DNA of 64,000 nucleotides from Virgifigura deserti (GTDB taxonomy: Bacteria; Pseudomonadota; Alphaproteobacteria; Dongiales; Dongiaceae): the NCBI GenBank assembly GCA_003576685.1, contig QOZR01000003.1, positions 186,001 to 250,000 of the forward strand. Reading direction: 5' to 3'. The notes below the pieces were generated by a model that did not search any database, was not told where the DNA came from, and saw nothing but the letters and a program-made list of their open reading frames with translations. Positions 34,901-44,432 of this stretch are shown in pieces (the first letter of the stretch is position 1; every line of letters begins with the position of its first letter). Position numbers and translations under genes: made by a program.

Positions 34901-37077
34901 TACCTACCCTCCTTTGCATCGCGCCAGCTTAGCGTGGCACGCCGGTCGACGGCCGACGGCACGACGCCGCGCGATGCGTCGGACACCATTTCCATCACGT
35001 TGCTCGCGGCGATGTCGAGCCTCCGGTGAGTCATGCGCGCCATGCGGGCGGCATGCAGGTCGCGGCGCTCGGCAAGCGTCGTCGGATCGCACGCCTCCTC
35101 CCGGCCCTTCAACAGAGCGTTGCGATCCAGGAGATCGATTCGCCGCTTCGTCAGCCTCAAGCGCAAAATGTCGCCGTCCTTCAGGAAGCCGATGCCACCG
35201 CCGGCAAAAGCCTCCGGCACGGTGTGGCCGATGCAGGCGCCCTTGGTGACACCGGAATAGCGGCCGTCGGTCATCAGGATCGACGATACCTCGAGAATGC
35301 GATGGTGGCGCAGATTCTGGCTCGGCGAGAACATTTCCGGCATGCCATAGGCCATCGGCCCCTGCCCCGCTATGATGAAGGCAAAGGACAGCAGGCGCTT
35401 TTCCAAGAGGTGGTGGTGGTCGGACAGGTCGGCGTTCACCGGACCGCCATTGCGGGTGACCACGGCACGTGTCAAGGCCTCGTCGAGACCGTCCGTACCC
35501 TTCAGGCGGTCGACAAGGTCGCGGGCGGCGAAATCTGCGTTGCAGAGATGCTCGTTCTCGTAATAGCGGACGATGAACAGGTGATCGTCAAAGTGGTCGT
35601 ACTGCGCGTCCGACATGCCCGACAGCTTGACCACGCAGCTTTCGAGGAAGCTTCCGGTCAACACCTCCACGCCCGACCTCTTGCGCACGGGCGCCGTCCG
35701 GATCACCGCCTTGTCGCCGAGCGTCGGGTCGACCGGTGTCATCAGCCCCTCGGTGCGCTGCCGCCACGTGGCCCCAGTGACCGTAGGGGCATCCAGGTCC
35801 ATCGGAATCCCAAGATCATGGAGAACCCGGTACAGGCTTTCCATGCCGCGATGCTGACCGGCCATGAACTGCTGCGCCAGGACGAAGGTATCGCGGTTCT
35901 CGGTCAGGCTGTGGGCGAAGACCTCCGGCACCGGCGTCGCGTCGCGCAGGTCGCGATAGCTGTCGATGGTCACGTCGAAGCCGGCGTGGCGCATGATGCA
36001 AGGCAGATGCAGGAGCATGTTGCTGGACGAACCTGTCGCGTTGTGGATGCGCACGACGTTGGCGAAGTTGGCCCTCACCAGACTGCAGAGGCTGAAGTCC
36101 GGCTTGTTCAGCAAGAAGAACAGGCCGTCCACGCCCTTCGCCACCGTCTCGTCTCCCGGCAGGCCTGTCAGCAGCTCCAGCTCGGGCGGGGTCAGGCCGA
36201 ATGCGGCCAGCATCGTCCGCGAGCTGTTGCCCGTGCCGTTGAAAGCGCAGATGCCGCCATGGCTGTCGCAGGTATGCTCGGCCAGCTCGTTGAGCAGCCG
36301 GCGCTCCGTGTCGGCGTCGATCAGATCGAGGTTCCGTGCGCGTTCGAGCTGTCCGGCGAAGGCCTCGTCGGATGAGCATTGGAGGATGTATCTCAGGTTC
36401 TCCTCGATATCCTCGCCGAGTTCGGCGTGACCGTCCGCGCGCGCCTTGGCGGCCAGGGTCTGGAGCTCTTGTCGGGTCGCGGACGGGATCTTGCCGCCCT
36501 TCAGCACATGCTCCGGGGCGAAGACCGCCCAGACCGGCGCTTGGTTGCCGCGATGGCGGCGGGCCACCTCGGCCGCGGCGAGGCCGGAGAGAATCGCGGT
36601 CGGGCTCTTGTCGCAGCCCGCGAGCACATAGGCCGCGTGATAGCTATGACCCTCGAAGGTGATGTTGACCGCCGCCGCGGTGTGATTGCGCGAGGCGAGG
36701 CTGTAGCTCTGGCCGATATTGTTCTGCGCGGTGCCGTCGCAAATCACCGGAACCGAAAATAGAAAGGGCACGCCGCCGTTCTGCCAGATGCGTGCCGCCG
36801 CCATCAGCGCGTGCGTCCGGTCGAGGAGGTGCGCAGGATGGTCCGGCGACCCGGCGATGATGGCGACGCGCGGCCGGTTCGCCACCAGGCGCAGCACCAC
36901 CTCCTTCACGGTCACGTCTGACAGATCGGCAAGCATATTGCCGGGTCGAAGGTTCTTCTGCGCGTCGTTCAAAAGATTGACGACGGTGATAGGCTCGTTG
37001 GCGAGACCCTGAATGCAGTCCCGATAGGGGTTGTGCGCCTCCTCGATGACGATAGGTGCGTTCGGAAGCGTTACCAT
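34900..37077 (-). CDS. IlvD/Edd family sugar-acid dehydratase, long form
   Basis: The 725-residue product is an iron-sulfur dehydratase, about 100 residues longer than IlvD or Edd. Cluster cysteines: [12 protein letters not shown] (as in Edd CDG), AGCDKSPTA and [14 protein letters not shown] (third Cys, Edd-like rather than IlvD-like). The end shows [20 protein letters not shown]. Residues about 430-560 hold the extra material. It probably dehydrates a hexonate or pentonate to the 2-keto-3-deoxy acid. Next to it, dgoD encodes an unrelated dehydratase for galactonate, so it may widen the operon's substrate range. It overlaps dgoD by seven bases. Confidence 0.85.
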   Translation of the reverse strand: MVTLPNAPIVIEEAHNPYRDCIQGLANEPITVVNLLNDAQKNLRPGNMLADLSDVTVKEVVLRLVANRPRVAIIAGSPDHPAHLLDRTHALMAAARIWQNGGVPFLFSVPVICDGTAQNNIGQSYSLASRNHTAAAVNITFEGHSYHAAYVLAGCDKSPTAILSGLAAAEVARRHRGNQAPVWAVFAPEHVLKGGKIPSATRQELQTLAAKARADGHAELGEDIEENLRYILQCSSDEAFAGQLERARNLDLIDADTERRLLNELAEHTCDSHGGICAFNGTGNSSRTMLAAFGLTPPELELLTGLPGDETVAKGVDGLFFLLNKPDFSLCSLVRANFANVVRIHNATGSSSNMLLHLPCIMRHAGFDVTIDSYRDLRDATPVPEVFAHSLTENRDTFVLAQQFMAGQHRGMESLYRVLHDLGIPMDLDAPTVTGATWRQRTEGLMTPVDPTLGDKAVIRTAPVRKRSGVEVLTGSFLESCVVKLSGMSDAQYDHFDDHLFIVRYYENEHLCNADFAARDLVDRLKGTDGLDEALTRAVVTRNGGPVNADLSDHHHLLEKRLLSFAFIIAGQGPMAYGMPEMFSPSQNLRHHRILEVSSILMTDGRYSGVTKGACIGHTVPEAFAGGGIGFLKDGDILRLRLTKRRIDLLDRNALLKGREEACDPTTLAERRDLHAARMARMTHRRLDIAASNVMEMVSDASRGVVPSAVDRRATLSWRDAKEGR

Positions 37078-38219
37078 TCGGCGACGCTCCCATCATCGTG
37101 GCGCCAAGTCGGATTCCGCCAGCGATGGCCCTCTTTGGCGCGCTCGATGACGAACGCCTCGTTGATTTCGACGCCCAGGCCGGGTCCCGACAGGATCGGC
37201 AAATAGCCGTCGGCGATCTGCAGCGGCGCCGGATCGACCAGATAGTCGAGGACGTCGTTCCCCGTGTTGTAGTGGATACCCATGCTCTGTTCCTGGATGA
37301 ACGCGTTGTGCGCCACGGCATCCAGCTGCAGCGACGCCGCCAGCGTGAGCGGCCCCAGCGGACAGTGCGGGGCAATGGCGACGTCATAGGTCTCGGCGAG
37401 GACGGCGATCTTCCGCCCCTCCGTGATGCCGCCGCAATGGCTGAGGTCCGGTTGCAGGATGTCGACATGGCCGGCCTCGAGGATCGGCCGGAAATCATAG
37501 CGGCTGAACAGCCGCTCGCCGGTCGCGATGGGATAGCCGAGCCCGCCGGCGATCTGCGGAAGGCAGTGCAGATGCTCGGGCAGGACCGGCTCTTCCACGA
37601 ACAGCGGATGGAAGGGCTCCAACTCGCGCAGCAGCGCCTTCGCCATCGGCCGGTGGACGCGGCCGTGGAAGTCGATGGCGATGCCGATATCCGGCCCGAC
37701 GGCCGCGCGCGCCTCGGCAACGCGCGCCACGGCCTCGTCGATCTTTCGATGGCTGTCGACGATCGCCATCTCGGGGGAGCCGTTCATCTTGAAGGCCGTG
37801 AAGCCCTTGGCGACGACCTCCGCGGCGTTGCGGGCGATGTCGGCCGGGCGGTCCCCGCCGATCCAGCAATACATGCGCATCCTGTCGCGCACGGCTCCGC
37901 CGAGCAGCTCGTGGACCGGCACGCCGAGCGCCTTGCCCTTGATGTCCCAGAGCGCCTGGTCGATGCCGGCGATCGCGCTCATAAGGATCGGGCCGCCGCG
38001 ATAGAAGCCGCCGCGATAGAGGGTCTGCCAGATATCCTCGATGCGGCGCGGGTCGCGACCGATCAGATAATCCGACAGCTCGTGCACGGCTGCCTCGACT
38101 GTCGCGGCGCGACCCTCGATAACGGGCTCGCCCCAGCCGGCGACACCTTCGTCGGTTTCGATCTTGAGGAACAGCCAGCGCGGCGGCACCGGCCAGGTTT
38201 TCAGCGCGGTGATCTTCAT
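37071..38219 (-). CDS. dgoD: D-galactonate dehydratase (enolase superfamily)
   Basis: The 382-residue product equals the length of E. coli DgoD. The N-terminal capping domain starts [25 protein letters not shown]. The barrel has [21 protein letters not shown] with the metal Asp and adjacent catalytic His, FVEEPVL and ATGERLF for the Glu metal ligands, [13 protein letters not shown], and the catalytic His in [14 protein letters not shown]. It dehydrates galactonate to 2-keto-3-deoxygalactonate using Mg2+. It lies seven bases after dctM, in the middle of the operon. Confidence 0.93.
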   Translation of the reverse strand: MKITALKTWPVPPRWLFLKIETDEGVAGWGEPVIEGRAATVEAAVHELSDYLIGRDPRRIEDIWQTLYRGGFYRGGPILMSAIAGIDQALWDIKGKALGVPVHELLGGAVRDRMRMYCWIGGDRPADIARNAAEVVAKGFTAFKMNGSPEMAIVDSHRKIDEAVARVAEARAAVGPDIGIAIDFHGRVHRPMAKALLRELEPFHPLFVEEPVLPEHLHCLPQIAGGLGYPIATGERLFSRYDFRPILEAGHVDILQPDLSHCGGITEGRKIAVLAETYDVAIAPHCPLGPLTLAASLQLDAVAHNAFIQEQSMGIHYNTGNDVLDYLVDPAPLQIADGYLPILSGPGLGVEINEAFVIERAKEGHRWRNPTWRHDDGSVAEW

Positions 38220-38226
38220 GGCGCGG

Positions 38227-39552
38227 CTACTCCAGAATCCACATGGCGACCTGCGGGTAGAACAGAACGAGAGACAGCACGATCAGCTGCAGGATGATGA
38301 AGGGCGCGACCGAGCCGAAGATGTGCTTGAGCGTGATCCCCGGCGGCGCGACGCCCTTCAAATAGAAGGCCGCCGGCCCGAAGGGCGGGCTGAGGAAGCT
38401 GACCTGCATGTTCAAGCAGAACAGGATGCCGAACCAGATCGGATCGTAGCCCAGCTCCTGGACGATCGGCACGAAGATCGGCAGGGTCAGCATCGCGATC
38501 CCGATCCAGTCCAGGAACATGCCCAGGACCATCAGGATCAGCATCATCACCATGATGATGACGATCGGAGCGGCGTCGATGCCCAGGATCGTGCTGGACA
38601 CGAATCGATTGCCGCCCATCAGGTTGTAGACGCCGACCAAGGTCGCGGCGCCGATGCCAATCCAGACGATCATGCCGCAGGTGTTGATTGTCTGGACGAC
38701 GCTTTCATGGAGGAGACGGCCGGTCAGCTCGCGACGAAGAGCGGTGCCGGCGACAACGCCGGCGACACCCATGGATGCCGCCTCCGTGACCGAGGCGATC
38801 CCGCCATAGATGGTGCCCAGGACGAGGAAGGCGATCAGCGCCGGCAGAATGATCGATTTCAACGCCTGCAGCTTCTCCCGACCCGCCATGTGGGCCTCCT
38901 GGGCCGGCAGCGGAGGACCCAGGTCGGGGTTCCGGATGCAGCGGAACAGGACATAGGCGACGTAGGACAGCATCAGGATGGTGGCGGGCGTGATCGCCGC
39001 CGTGAACAGGTCGGCGATGGAGACGCTCGCCATCAGACCGTAAATGATCAACACGATCGACGGCGGCATCATGGTGCCGAGCGAGCCACCGGCGCATACG
39101 ACGCCGATCGAGATGTTGCGGTCATAGCCGAGGCGCAGCATCTGTGGCAGCGCGAGGATACCGAGAAGCACGATCTCGCCGCCGATGATCCCGGACATGG
39201 CGGCGAGGAAGAACGCGACCACCAATGTCTGGACCGCCACCCCGCCGGGCAGCCGGCCGGCCAGGATGCGCATGCCGTTGAACAGGTCGCGGGCGATGCC
39301 GGAGCGGTCGAGCAGCGACGCCATGAACACGAACATCGGGACGGCAACCAGCGAATATTCGGTGATGAAGCCGTAGATGCGGCTCGTGATGAGCGGCAGC
39401 GCGTTCGGACCGAACCATCCGAAGGTGAAGACCAGCGCCACGAGCCCCGTCACGAAGGCCAGCGGCAGCCCGGTCAGCAGCAACAGGAATATGCTTCCGA
39501 CCAGGACATAGGTACCCAGCTCGATGCCGAGCGCGTCGAGACCAAATCCCAC
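38227..39552 (-). CDS. dctM: TRAP transporter large membrane subunit
   Basis: The 441-residue product has about 12 hydrophobic helices and family motifs [56 protein letters not shown] and [23 protein letters not shown]. DctM carries the sodium-driven transport step in tripartite ATP-independent periplasmic transporters. Only one base separates it from dctQ. With dgo genes following, the solute is probably galactonate or a related sugar acid. Confidence 0.93.
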   Translation of the reverse strand: MGFGLDALGIELGTYVLVGSIFLLLLTGLPLAFVTGLVALVFTFGWFGPNALPLITSRIYGFITEYSLVAVPMFVFMASLLDRSGIARDLFNGMRILAGRLPGGVAVQTLVVAFFLAAMSGIIGGEIVLLGILALPQMLRLGYDRNISIGVVCAGGSLGTMMPPSIVLIIYGLMASVSIADLFTAAITPATILMLSYVAYVLFRCIRNPDLGPPLPAQEAHMAGREKLQALKSIILPALIAFLVLGTIYGGIASVTEAASMGVAGVVAGTALRRELTGRLLHESVVQTINTCGMIVWIGIGAATLVGVYNLMGGNRFVSSTILGIDAAPIVIIMVMMLILMVLGMFLDWIGIAMLTLPIFVPIVQELGYDPIWFGILFCLNMQVSFLSPPFGPAAFYLKGVAPPGITLKHIFGSVAPFIILQLIVLSLVLFYPQVAMWILE

Positions 39553-39553
39553 C

Positions 39554-40186
39554 TCAATTCTCCTGGCGCGCGGGCTTGTCGTCGTACCCTTTGGTACGGA
39601 GCGCGCCGACGAGATGGAGAATGGTCTGAATGACCATGATGATCGCCGCCAGCAAGATCACGCCCTTGATCAGGGCCGGGAAGACCGGATTCCAGGAGGT
39701 CCCGGACCGTTCGAGTTGAAAGGCCCCTGTCGGGCTGAAGAAGGCCTTCTCCGACATCACAAGGCCGGCATAGGTAAGTCCTGCTAGAAAGAGGAGGGTG
39801 GCGAGGGCGTTGAAGATGTCCAAGGCGCGCCGTACCCGCGGCGACGCCGCGTCATACAGAAGCCGCACGCGGATATGCTTGTCGCGGGCAAGCGCCACTG
39901 GGCCGCCGATCGCGAAGATCAAAGCGATCAGGAAAACCGTCGTCTCATGCACCCACGAGGTGGGGTTATCGAAGGCGTAGCGCATGACCACTTCATAGAC
40001 GCTGATGAGCGCGGCCGCGAACACCAGCCATGCCAATACTACACCGGCCTTGTCGATGGCGCGGTCGAAACCCGTGCGGAGATGCCCCTCCTGCCCGCTA
40101 TGGCGGATAGGCTGCTGGCCGGCGTCGGTGTCGGACAGCTCCTCCATCGCGTGCCGGTCGCTGATCTCGCGATCGTCGTTGTTCAT
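39554..40186 (-). CDS. dctQ: TRAP transporter small membrane subunit
   Basis: The 210-residue product has four helices (VVLAWLVFAAALISVYEVVMRYAF, ETTVFLIALIFAIGGPVALA, ALATLLFLAGLTYAG, LIKGVILLAAIIMVIQTILH) with the DctQ pattern RYAFDNPTSWVHETTVF. Its N-terminal 30 residues form a polar tail. It pairs with DctM. It is separated from dctP by 95 bases that hold two hairpins. Confidence 0.9.
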   Translation of the reverse strand: MNNDDREISDRHAMEELSDTDAGQQPIRHSGQEGHLRTGFDRAIDKAGVVLAWLVFAAALISVYEVVMRYAFDNPTSWVHETTVFLIALIFAIGGPVALARDKHIRVRLLYDAASPRVRRALDIFNALATLLFLAGLTYAGLVMSEKAFFSPTGAFQLERSGTSWNPVFPALIKGVILLAAIIMVIQTILHLVGALRTKGYDDKPARQEN

Positions 40187-40207
40187 GGCGAAAGCCTCTG
40201 GCAGGCA

Positions 40208-40274
40208 GCCGCCCTATATGGCGGCTTGTCCCGGAAGAACGGACGGCGCGGCCGGCCATCGGCCGGCCGCGCCG
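40208..40274 (-). other. Double RNA hairpin between dctP and dctQ
   Basis: On the transcript, dctP is followed first by a perfect 14-base-pair GC stem with a 3-base loop (arms 40244-40257 and 40261-40274) and then by a second hairpin of 7 base pairs with a 6-base loop (arms 40207-40213 and 40220-40226). Neither has a T-run. Such elements commonly protect the binding-protein message so that it outnumbers the membrane subunits; that role here is inference. Confidence 0.7.
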
Positions 40275-40281
40275 CACGCGA

Positions 40282-41325
40282 TCACATCAGGTTGCGTTCG
40301 GTGAGAAAGGTCGTGACGGAGTCGTAGATCTTCTGGGTCATCTCGTTCCGGGATGCCCAGTTCTCCCACTCCTCCTTGGCGATGTTGCGGAACTTCTTCC
40401 GCTCTTCCGCCGGCATATCGATGATCTCGATATTCGGATCCTTGCGGGCCTCCTGGACCGCCGCAATATCGTTCTTCTTCAGCTCGAAGACCATGGTATA
40501 GGCCAAGTCATCGACCGACGTCTCGAGAATGGCCTTGAGATCCTCGGGCAAGCCGTCCCACACCTCCTTATTGATGGACACCGCCACCATCGGAAGCGAA
40601 TGGAAACCCGGATAGTTCGGGTATCTTGCGAACTGGTGGAGGCCCTGGGCCTGATTAGTCGCGAATACGGTGTAGTCGGCCGCATCAATGACGCCCTTCT
40701 CCAGCGAGGTGTAGACCTCCGAGCCCGGCAGGTTCACCGGGGCGGCGCCGGCCTTGCTGAAGATGTCATAGACCATGCCCTCGGGAGCGCGCAGCTTCAG
40801 GCCCTTCAGGTCCGCGACGGCGCGGATCGGCCTCTTCGACGGAAGCGACTCGAGGCCGGTCGCGGCAGCGCCGATCAGGTGCACGCCATAAGGCTCGACC
40901 AGTTCGTTGTACAGCTCCTCGCCGCCGCCATGCTTCATATATTCAAGGAACTCGAGCGGGTCGCCCCACGCGCCGACCAGATTGCCCAGCATGGAGAAGG
41001 CCGGGTCGCGGCCGGAGAAGTAGCTCGGGTCGGTCAAGTGCCCCTGCAGGATACCGGCTCCGACGGCGTCGAGCGTCTGGTTGTGCGGGACCACCGCGCC
41101 GGTCGGCAGGATCTCGATGCTGATGCGGCCGCCGGACATCGTCTGGACATTGTCGGCCCACTGCTTCTTCAGCTCGAACTGCGGCTCGCCAGCCGTCTCC
41201 GAGGTCTGGAACGTCCATTCGTACTCGGCGGCCAGGGCCGAGCCTCCCAAGGCAACCGCCACTGCGGTCGCCGCGGCGACTCCCGAAATGCGCCTCACGG
41301 CGCCTAGAAACGTCTCACGAAACAT
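40282..41325 (-). CDS. dctP: TRAP transporter solute-binding protein
   Basis: From the ATG at 41325 (AAGGAGG upstream) the product has 347 residues. The signal peptide runs to GGSALAAEYEW. The domain shows FELKKQWADNVQTMSGGRISIEIL, DLKGLKLRAPEGMVYDIFSKAGAAPVNLPGSEVYTSLEKGVIDAAD, where the conserved Arg (LRAPEG) binds the substrate carboxylate. This fits a sugar-acid ligand. The start overlaps the 3' end of the regulator gene by 11 bases. Confidence 0.93.
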   Translation of the reverse strand: MFRETFLGAVRRISGVAAATAVAVALGGSALAAEYEWTFQTSETAGEPQFELKKQWADNVQTMSGGRISIEILPTGAVVPHNQTLDAVGAGILQGHLTDPSYFSGRDPAFSMLGNLVGAWGDPLEFLEYMKHGGGEELYNELVEPYGVHLIGAAATGLESLPSKRPIRAVADLKGLKLRAPEGMVYDIFSKAGAAPVNLPGSEVYTSLEKGVIDAADYTVFATNQAQGLHQFARYPNYPGFHSLPMVAVSINKEVWDGLPEDLKAILETSVDDLAYTMVFELKKNDIAAVQEARKDPNIEIIDMPAEERKKFRNIAKEEWENWASRNEMTQKIYDSVTTFLTERNLM

Positions 41326-42196
41326 CGCTTCCTCCTTGCTGGTTTCGATGATTGTCGTTGTTGGTCGGCGGCGGAACGGGATCCGCATCGCCCTGCCCCC
41401 CCGAGGTCGGGAGAAGCCGGCTCCTCCACAGGAAGAGCAGCGGGTCGTCCGCCTTGCCCGCCGCTTCGAGCTTGAGGTCGAAGGCGGTACGCGCCATGAC
41501 GTGGCGGGCCGCGTCGAAAGCCTCCTCCGGGCGGCGCAGGCGAATGCATTCCATGAGGTGGCGGTGGCGCTGCAGGCTGTCGCGCAATTCTTCCGCCGTA
41601 TCGTTCGAGGTTCGCACCACCAGCATGATCGAGGGGCGCAGAATGTGCGCGAGCTGGGCCCAGACGAGATTGTGGGTCGCGCGATAAATGGCTGCGTGGA
41701 ACGCGACGTCGTAGTCGCTGAACGACTGGCCTTCCCAGAGCGCATCCGCGTCGTCGCCGATCAATCGCTCCATGCCGGTAAAGGCTTCCTCCATGGCGAG
41801 GAGATCGCGGGCCTTGGCCCGGTTGGCCGCCATCGCCGCGATATAGGGTTCCGTCGCGTGGCGGAACTCAAAGATTTCGCGCAGGAACTCGGGGTTCGGC
41901 GGCGCGTACTGCGCCATCCACCGCGTCACCAGCGGATCGAGGATGTTCCAGTCGCGATACTCCTCAACCACCGTTCCATGTCCGGAGACGCGCGTGACAA
42001 TGCCGAGCGACGACAGGATCTGCAGCCCGCTGCGGACCGACGGCCGGCTCATGCCGAACCTCCCGCACAGCTCGGCTTCTTTCGGAAGGAGGTCGCCCGG
42101 ACTGTAGCGGCCGGAGAACAGATCGCGCGCCAGATGCTCGGCCACTTGATTGCCGAGGTCGCGCGCCGGGTTGCTGGCCGGAGGAGCGGCGGACAT
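41315..42196 (-). CDS. GntR/FadR-family regulator of the sugar-acid operon
   Basis: The 293-residue product starts at the ATG at 42196 (GGAAGAGACATCA upstream). It has a winged helix (LLPKEAELCGRFGMSRPSVRSGLQILSSLGIV) and a FadR-type FCD effector domain (FLREIFEFRHATEPYIAAMAANRA, DYDVAFHAAIYRATHN) with metal-binding histidine positions. It is the first gene of the operon. A perfect 13-base palindrome 36-48 bases upstream is the likely operator, suggesting autoregulation. The inducer is probably the hexonate or a pathway intermediate. Confidence 0.9.
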   Translation of the reverse strand: MSAAPPASNPARDLGNQVAEHLARDLFSGRYSPGDLLPKEAELCGRFGMSRPSVRSGLQILSSLGIVTRVSGHGTVVEEYRDWNILDPLVTRWMAQYAPPNPEFLREIFEFRHATEPYIAAMAANRAKARDLLAMEEAFTGMERLIGDDADALWEGQSFSDYDVAFHAAIYRATHNLVWAQLAHILRPSIMLVVRTSNDTAEELRDSLQRHRHLMECIRLRRPEEAFDAARHVMARTAFDLKLEAAGKADDPLLFLWRSRLLPTSGGQGDADPVPPPTNNDNHRNQQGGSDVS

Positions 42197-42230
42197 TGAT
42201 GTCTCTTCCAGTTTTCGCAACCGTTCTAGC

Positions 42231-42247
42231 GTATGTCTGACATATAC
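42231..42247. promoter_or_regulatory. Palindromic operator for the GntR/FadR regulator
   Basis: TATGTC-T-GACATA (42232-42244) is a perfect inverted repeat around one base, within GTATGTCTGACATATAC. It has the T-GT...AC-A layout of FadR-subfamily operators and lies 36 bases before the regulator start. A TTGACT (42276-42271, minus strand) may be the -35 of the operon promoter. Confidence 0.65.
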
Positions 42248-42458
42248 TGCAATAAGGTCTTACATTGCAGAGTCAATGTCATCGCAGTCATCGTGCGGCG
42301 TCAAGTAGCGGGGCGCGAGCGGCGGCGGCGGGATCGTAGCCTTGACCATGGGCGAGGACGGCGCGCTTGTGGCAGCCGGGGATGCGGTCCGGCTACGGCG
42401 CCGTCGAACCCACTCCGACAGGCGATGTCGTGCTGGAGGCCTTATCGTCTACGGTCAT

Positions 42459-42851
42459 CTAATGACGCGGTCCGGAGCGACCAGACTGCCTGTGAAGTTC
42501 CTCGATCGTGGCGAGCGCCGCCTTTAGACCCTCAACTGTCTCTCGGGCGATCGCCAGGACGATCGGGATCCGATGGTTGACCTGCAGCTCCAGACACGGC
42601 TCCCCTCTATGCGAAACCGCTGGCCTTGATCGCGTTACCACAGGGATCTGCGTTATCGCGGTTTCCGGGATGGGCTCGTCGCCAGCTTGCAGGTGGCTGA
42701 GGATCGATACCGCCAGGAGGCCGGCTGTGCCGCGCAGAAGGCTGAGCGACTGAGTTCCCGACGCGGCATCGTGCAGCTCCACCAGGATTTCGCCTGTCTG
42801 GGTGTCCTCGCTCAGATTGCTGAACATGACGACTGGAACAGCGGTAGCCAT
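42459..42851 (-). CDS. Hypothetical protein
   Basis: The 130-residue product (MATAVPVVMFSNLSEDTQTGEILVELHDA...) shows no signal peptide and no recognised domain. Its middle part has LLRGTAGLLAVSILSHL and its C-terminus is helical (IVLAIARETVEGLKAALATIEELHRQ). GACGAGGTAAGCA precedes the ATG at a good distance. It lies upstream of the sugar-acid operon on the same strand but 262 bases away, with the operator between. A real gene is likely but not certain. Confidence 0.5.
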   Translation of the reverse strand: MATAVPVVMFSNLSEDTQTGEILVELHDAASGTQSLSLLRGTAGLLAVSILSHLQAGDEPIPETAITQIPVVTRSRPAVSHRGEPCLELQVNHRIPIVLAIARETVEGLKAALATIEELHRQSGRSGPRH

Positions 42852-43423
42852 TGCTTACCTCGTCCTTGGCGTCTGCGGCAGGGGGCTAAAGGAAGCGTTG
42901 CCCACCCAGCGTTACACCGTGCACCGAGGAATGCACCGAGGCCTTGATCTGGATCAAACGCCCAGCAGCAGTTAATCGGATGTAAACTGCGGCGGCACGT
43001 CCTCGGTTCCCCTCACGACATTGGCGTCACCGGCTCGGCCGAGGCCTGCGGGTGCAAGCGTCAGCGGCTCGCGCAGATCGAAGTCGGGACCGAGGCAAAT
43101 CTGAGTCCGCCGCCGGGTCGGGTGTTTCCGGTGGTCGAGTGCCAGTTCAGCCGGAGCCGCCCGTGACGACGGCGCCTCTCATCCGGGCCCTTGGCGAGAC
43201 TTTCATACGCACTTGATCTTGTTGAAAAATCAAGCGTTGGCGGAGGGAGGGGAACTGGCGTCCAACCTTCTCCGCTGGGCGGCACCGTACTAAGCCAACG
43301 ATCAAGGGCCTTGGTGTTCAACGTTGGCGAGCACCTCGACGATGCGGTCAGCAACATACGTCACTTCGCTCTTCAGGTCGCCATCCAACTTGATCGGAAG
43401 CCACTGCAGATTGAGCAGTTCCG
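42852..43423. other. Degenerate non-coding region with fragments
   Basis: No intact gene is seen. A stem (CTTGAT 43212-43217 with ATCAAG 43229-43234) stands just before GTTGGCGGAGGG (43236-43247), which equals 12 bases at the 3' end of the tRNA-Ser gene near 50.06 kb. At about 43302-43400 the minus strand reads a coding-like tail (LPIKLDGDLKSEVTYVADRIVEVL), perhaps the end of a lost gene. The region looks like the scar of an accessory element. Confidence 0.4.
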
Positions 43424-43795
43424 GTGGCACTTCGGGCGGCGAGAACGGGCCGTAGGGTGCAGCGTCGCGGTGGGCGCAAGCAGGTCGTGACGCCGGGCGG
43501 GATCGGCAGGCCGGTCTTGAACGAGCCATCGCGTCCCGACAATGCTCTGGTTCATGCCCTCGCCCGGGCCCATGGGTGGAAGCGGATGCTGGAAAGCGAC
43601 CGGTATCCTTCGATCGGGGCGTTGGCCGGGGCCGAGAAGGTGAACGAGTCGCATCTCTGCCGGATGCTGCGGCTGAATCTGCTCGCGCCGTATGTCGTTG
43701 AGGTGATCGCCAATGGGGATCAGCTGAAGCGTCCCACTCTCGCCGACTTTCTCCGGCCGCTCCCGGCGGAGTGGTCGTCTCAGCGAGCATTCTGA
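43424..43795 (+). pseudogene. Remnant of an alphaproteobacterial recombinase-cassette protein
   Basis: The frame reads QRRGGRKQVVTPGG, then RPDNALVHALARAHGWKRMLESDRYPSIGALAGAEKVNESHLCRMLRLNLLAPYVVEVIANG. I recognise this as the small helix-turn-helix-like protein found next to large serine recombinases and DUF2924 genes in alphaproteobacteria. The recombinase and DUF2924 genes are not present, and the N-terminus starts at an unsupported GTG. It may be a complete small ORF that has lost its partners or a decaying fragment. Confidence 0.6.
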
Positions 43796-44113
43796 TCGGA
43801 GCTGCCGCTCAATGATCGCGCTCAGCGTTCGGCCTGCTCCCGTCAGCCTCGCATAGATCAGCAGGCCACCTGCCGATTGTCGGTTCGGGGATGCTCCCTT
43901 TAGACTCGGTGGGTTCGCAGCCCGTGATTTGGCGTTCCTTCCGAGCCCGGATGACGACCGTGCTCACGGCATCAAGACCCAGCATGAGAGTTCGAATTCA
44001 GCTTCCAAGCGGAAATAAAACGCTGCCTGCTGCTACTTCGCTTTCTGACCCAACCCGGACTGTGCGAAGTAGGACGGCTGCGCTCCGCACGATGACGCAC
44101 CTGTCCTCTCAAA
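43796..44113. other. Non-coding stretch after the recombinase-cassette remnant
   Basis: I see no convincing gene in this 318-base stretch. Open frames here have unlikely composition (long Arg/Ser runs) and no ribosome sites. Base composition is less GC-rich than in the flanks. Confidence 0.4.
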
Positions 44114-44377
44114 TCACGCGAACATTGCCGGATTGACCTCGTCGACCATTGTGATGACATCGGCCGGGATGTTCGCGCGGGCCGCCGCCCGCCTAATAGC
44201 ATCGGCGTCGGACGCCTCGTAGAGGCAGTAGGTCTTCCGTTTGTCTGCGCTCAGGAATGAGAAGATCCACTTGACCCCTTCCTCGTCGTTGATGCGTTCG
44301 ATGCGGTCGTTCCCCTCCTCCCATGCGGCCAGTTCCAGCTCCTCGGCGAAGTTCCGCTCAATGATAAATCTCGGCAT
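44114..44377 (-). CDS. DUF4242 family small protein
   Basis: The 87-residue product (MPRFIIERNFAEELELAAW, then VKWIFSFLSADKRKTYCLYEASDADAIRRAAARANIPADVITMVDEV) matches DUF4242, a ferredoxin-like fold whose best-known member binds nickel. The conserved YCLYEA and NIPAD stretches are present. It follows the cyclase/AAA gene by 55 bases on the same strand; DUF4242 genes often sit beside such cyclases and FAD-linked oxidases, as here. Confidence 0.82.
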   Translation of the reverse strand: MPRFIIERNFAEELELAAWEEGNDRIERINDEEGVKWIFSFLSADKRKTYCLYEASDADAIRRAAARANIPADVITMVDEVNPAMFA

Positions 44378-44432
44378 GGTCTCGCCTCCGATGTGCCGGC
44401 CCCACCGCGCAGCGCCAACACGTGTTGTTCGC

